Assembly (NCBI GenBank): GCA_934307185.1
Contig: CAKRCJ010000116.1
Location: forward strand, 1 to 7,050
DNA from: an uncultured Roseburia sp.
GTDB lineage: Bacteria > Bacillota > Clostridia > Lachnospirales > Lachnospiraceae
DNA length: 7,050 nt
Direction: 5' to 3'
Both the position numbers and the translations under genes were made by a program. Below are positions 5,940 through 7,050 of the stretch, in pieces. The notes beneath the pieces were generated by a model. That model was not told the DNA's origin. It did no database searches and worked only from the letters and a program-made list of their open reading frames with translations. Each line of letters opens with the position of its first letter. Position 1 is the first letter of the stretch.

Positions 5940-7050
5940 ATGAAAAAGAAACTTTTAAGCGTATTGTTATGTGCATCTATGGCAGTTTCCATGCTTGCAG
6001 GATGTGGTTCAGGCAGTGAGACAGACACTTCAGCAGATAACAGTAGCAGCAATGAGACAACAGCAGCTGGTACAGAAACAGCAGCAGCCACAGACAACCA
6101 GGCAGCAGCGGAGCCTGTCACAATTGAGTTCTGGACTATCGACTTAAAGGCAGCATTCGGTGATTTCTTCAACGATATGATTGCACAGTATGAGAGCGAG
6201 AACCCAGGTGTTACAGTTAACTGGACAGACGTGCCTTATGGAGATATCCAGTCTAAGCTTGTAACATCTGTAGCCGGAGGAACAGCACCGGACGTTGTTA
6301 ACTTAAATACGCAGTTTACCCTCACACTGGCAGGACAGGGTGCATTGGTAGACTTAAATAAGGAAGCTACCGATGAGCAGAAATCCATTTATATTTCAGA
6401 CCTTTGGGACTCTGCAAGAATTGGAGACTCTGTATACGCATTCCCATGGTATGCATCACCGGATATCATGTTCTACAATCAGTCCTTATTTGATGAGGCA
6501 GGAATGGAAATACCTACAACATTTGATGAAGCATTAGAGGAAGCAGAAGAGTTCTATAACAAGACAGGTGCATATTTATTTATGCCGGATGAATTCTTTA
6601 ATATCCTCTTTGAGGAAGGTATTGATGTGTTAAATGCAGATAAGACAGCAGCAGCATTTAATACACAGGAAACTGTTGATTTACTGAGTAAATACAAAGA
6701 ATACACAGAAAAAGGTGTTATTCCTAAGACAAAATGGGGCGACTGGGATGAGATGTTAAAACTTTTTGAATCCGGCAAGCTTGCAATTGTAAGTTCTTCC
6801 GGTTCTTCCCTCTCCAGAATTAAAGATGAAGCTCCTGATATTTATGAGACAATTGGAGTTTCCACACCTTTAACAGGTAAAAACGGATTATCCAGAAACC
6901 CATTAATGAACCTTGTTGTTCCACAGGCAAGCAAGAACCACGAAGCAGCAATCGCATTTGCAAACTATGTAACAAATGATGCAAACCAGCTTGCATTCTG
7001 CAAAGAGGTTTCTATCTTCCCATCAACTACAGCAGCAAGTGAGGATTCAT
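5940..7050 (+). CDS. ABC-transporter sugar-binding lipoprotein, family 1 (3' end outside window)
   Basis: The reading frame is open from the ATG at 5940 to the window edge, giving 370 residues; family 1 (COG1653, UgpB/MalE-like) binding proteins usually have about 420-450, so roughly the last 50-80 are missing. Residues 1-21 are a lipoprotein signal peptide with lipobox LAGC at 19-22, so C22 would be lipidated and the protein held on the outer face of the membrane. A Ser/Thr/Ala/Asn/Glu-rich linker runs to about 56. The mature fold then shows TIEFWT, YESENPGVTVNW, SVAGGTAPDVVN, YAFPWYASPDIMFYNQSLF and FESGKLAI, all typical of sugar-binding proteins. AAGGAGG at 5926-5932, seven bases from the ATG, is a very strong ribosome site. 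Codon choice is stronger (GCA, AAC, TTC, ATC preferred) than in the genes before it, which suggests high expression. With the GH20 gene upstream, an N-acetylhexosamine-containing oligosaccharide is the likely ligand; permease genes would be expected next. Confidence 0.93.
   Translation, partial: MKKKLLSVLLCASMAVSMLAGCGSGSETDTSADNSSSNETTAAGTETAAATDNQAAAEPVTIEFWTIDLKAAFGDFFNDMIAQYESENPGVTVNWTDVPYGDIQSKLVTSVAGGTAPDVVNLNTQFTLTLAGQGALVDLNKEATDEQKSIYISDLWDSARIGDSVYAFPWYASPDIMFYNQSLFDEAGMEIPTTFDEALEEAEEFYNKTGAYLFMPDEFFNILFEEGIDVLNADKTAAAFNTQETVDLLSKYKEYTEKGVIPKTKWGDWDEMLKLFESGKLAIVSSSGSSLSRIKDEAPDIYETIGVSTPLTGKNGLSRNPLMNLVVPQASKNHEAAIAFANYVTNDANQLAFCKEVSIFPSTTAASEDS

Noticed and set aside
5924..6172. 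Minus-strand open frame of 82 codons opposite the binding-protein start.
   Set aside because: It is the complement of the signal peptide and Ala/Ser/Thr-rich linker, which produces a low-complexity Ala/Val-rich frame; no ribosome site supports it.

Overview
The window looks like chromosomal DNA from a low-GC Gram-positive anaerobe of the Clostridia, most likely a Lachnospiraceae-type gut bacterium. This rests on AT-rich intergenic DNA, strong AGGAGG-type ribosome binding sites, a lipoprotein solute-binding protein with a Ser/Thr/Ala/Glu-rich linker, and a BlaI/M56 pair of the kind common in that group. The assignment is by style, not by a marker gene. All six genes lie on the + strand and no mobile element, tRNA, rRNA or CRISPR array was seen.

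Region 1 (1-1853) is a two-gene regulatory unit. A BlaI/MecI-family repressor overlaps by 14 bases the gene for a BlaR1-like membrane metalloprotease (M56, HELTH motif). The outer domain of this protease is not a penicillin-binding domain but a short, unrecognised, probably all-beta domain of about 150 residues. A strong intrinsic terminator closes the unit. No beta-lactamase or other obvious target gene is visible.

Region 2 (1854-3947) begins with a promoter region carrying a perfect inverted repeat and an extended -10. It then encodes a cytoplasmic two-domain SGNH esterase resembling carbohydrate esterase family 2, followed 10 bases later by an RpiR/MurR-type regulator with a sugar-phosphate (SIS) domain. 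It ends in a hairpin terminator.

Region 3 (3948-7050) has a good extended -10 promoter, a cytoplasmic family-20 beta-N-acetylhexosaminidase of the intracellular GH20C-like type, and, after a 57-base gap containing a small hairpin, a lipoprotein ABC-transporter sugar-binding protein that runs off the window. Permease genes would be expected next.

Regions 2 and 3 read as one catabolic locus. The lipoprotein captures an oligosaccharide containing an N-acetylhexosamine and an unseen permease imports it. The esterase removes O-acetyl groups, the GH20 enzyme releases the terminal GlcNAc or GalNAc inside the cell, and the RpiR protein senses a resulting sugar phosphate. A shared palindrome, TGAAANTANTTTCA, lies upstream of both units and is the best candidate for the regulator's operator. 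The most interesting observations are this palindrome, the unusual sensor domain with a possible internal translation start that would make it a separate secreted protein, and the all-cytoplasmic pairing of a CE2-like esterase with a GH20 enzyme.
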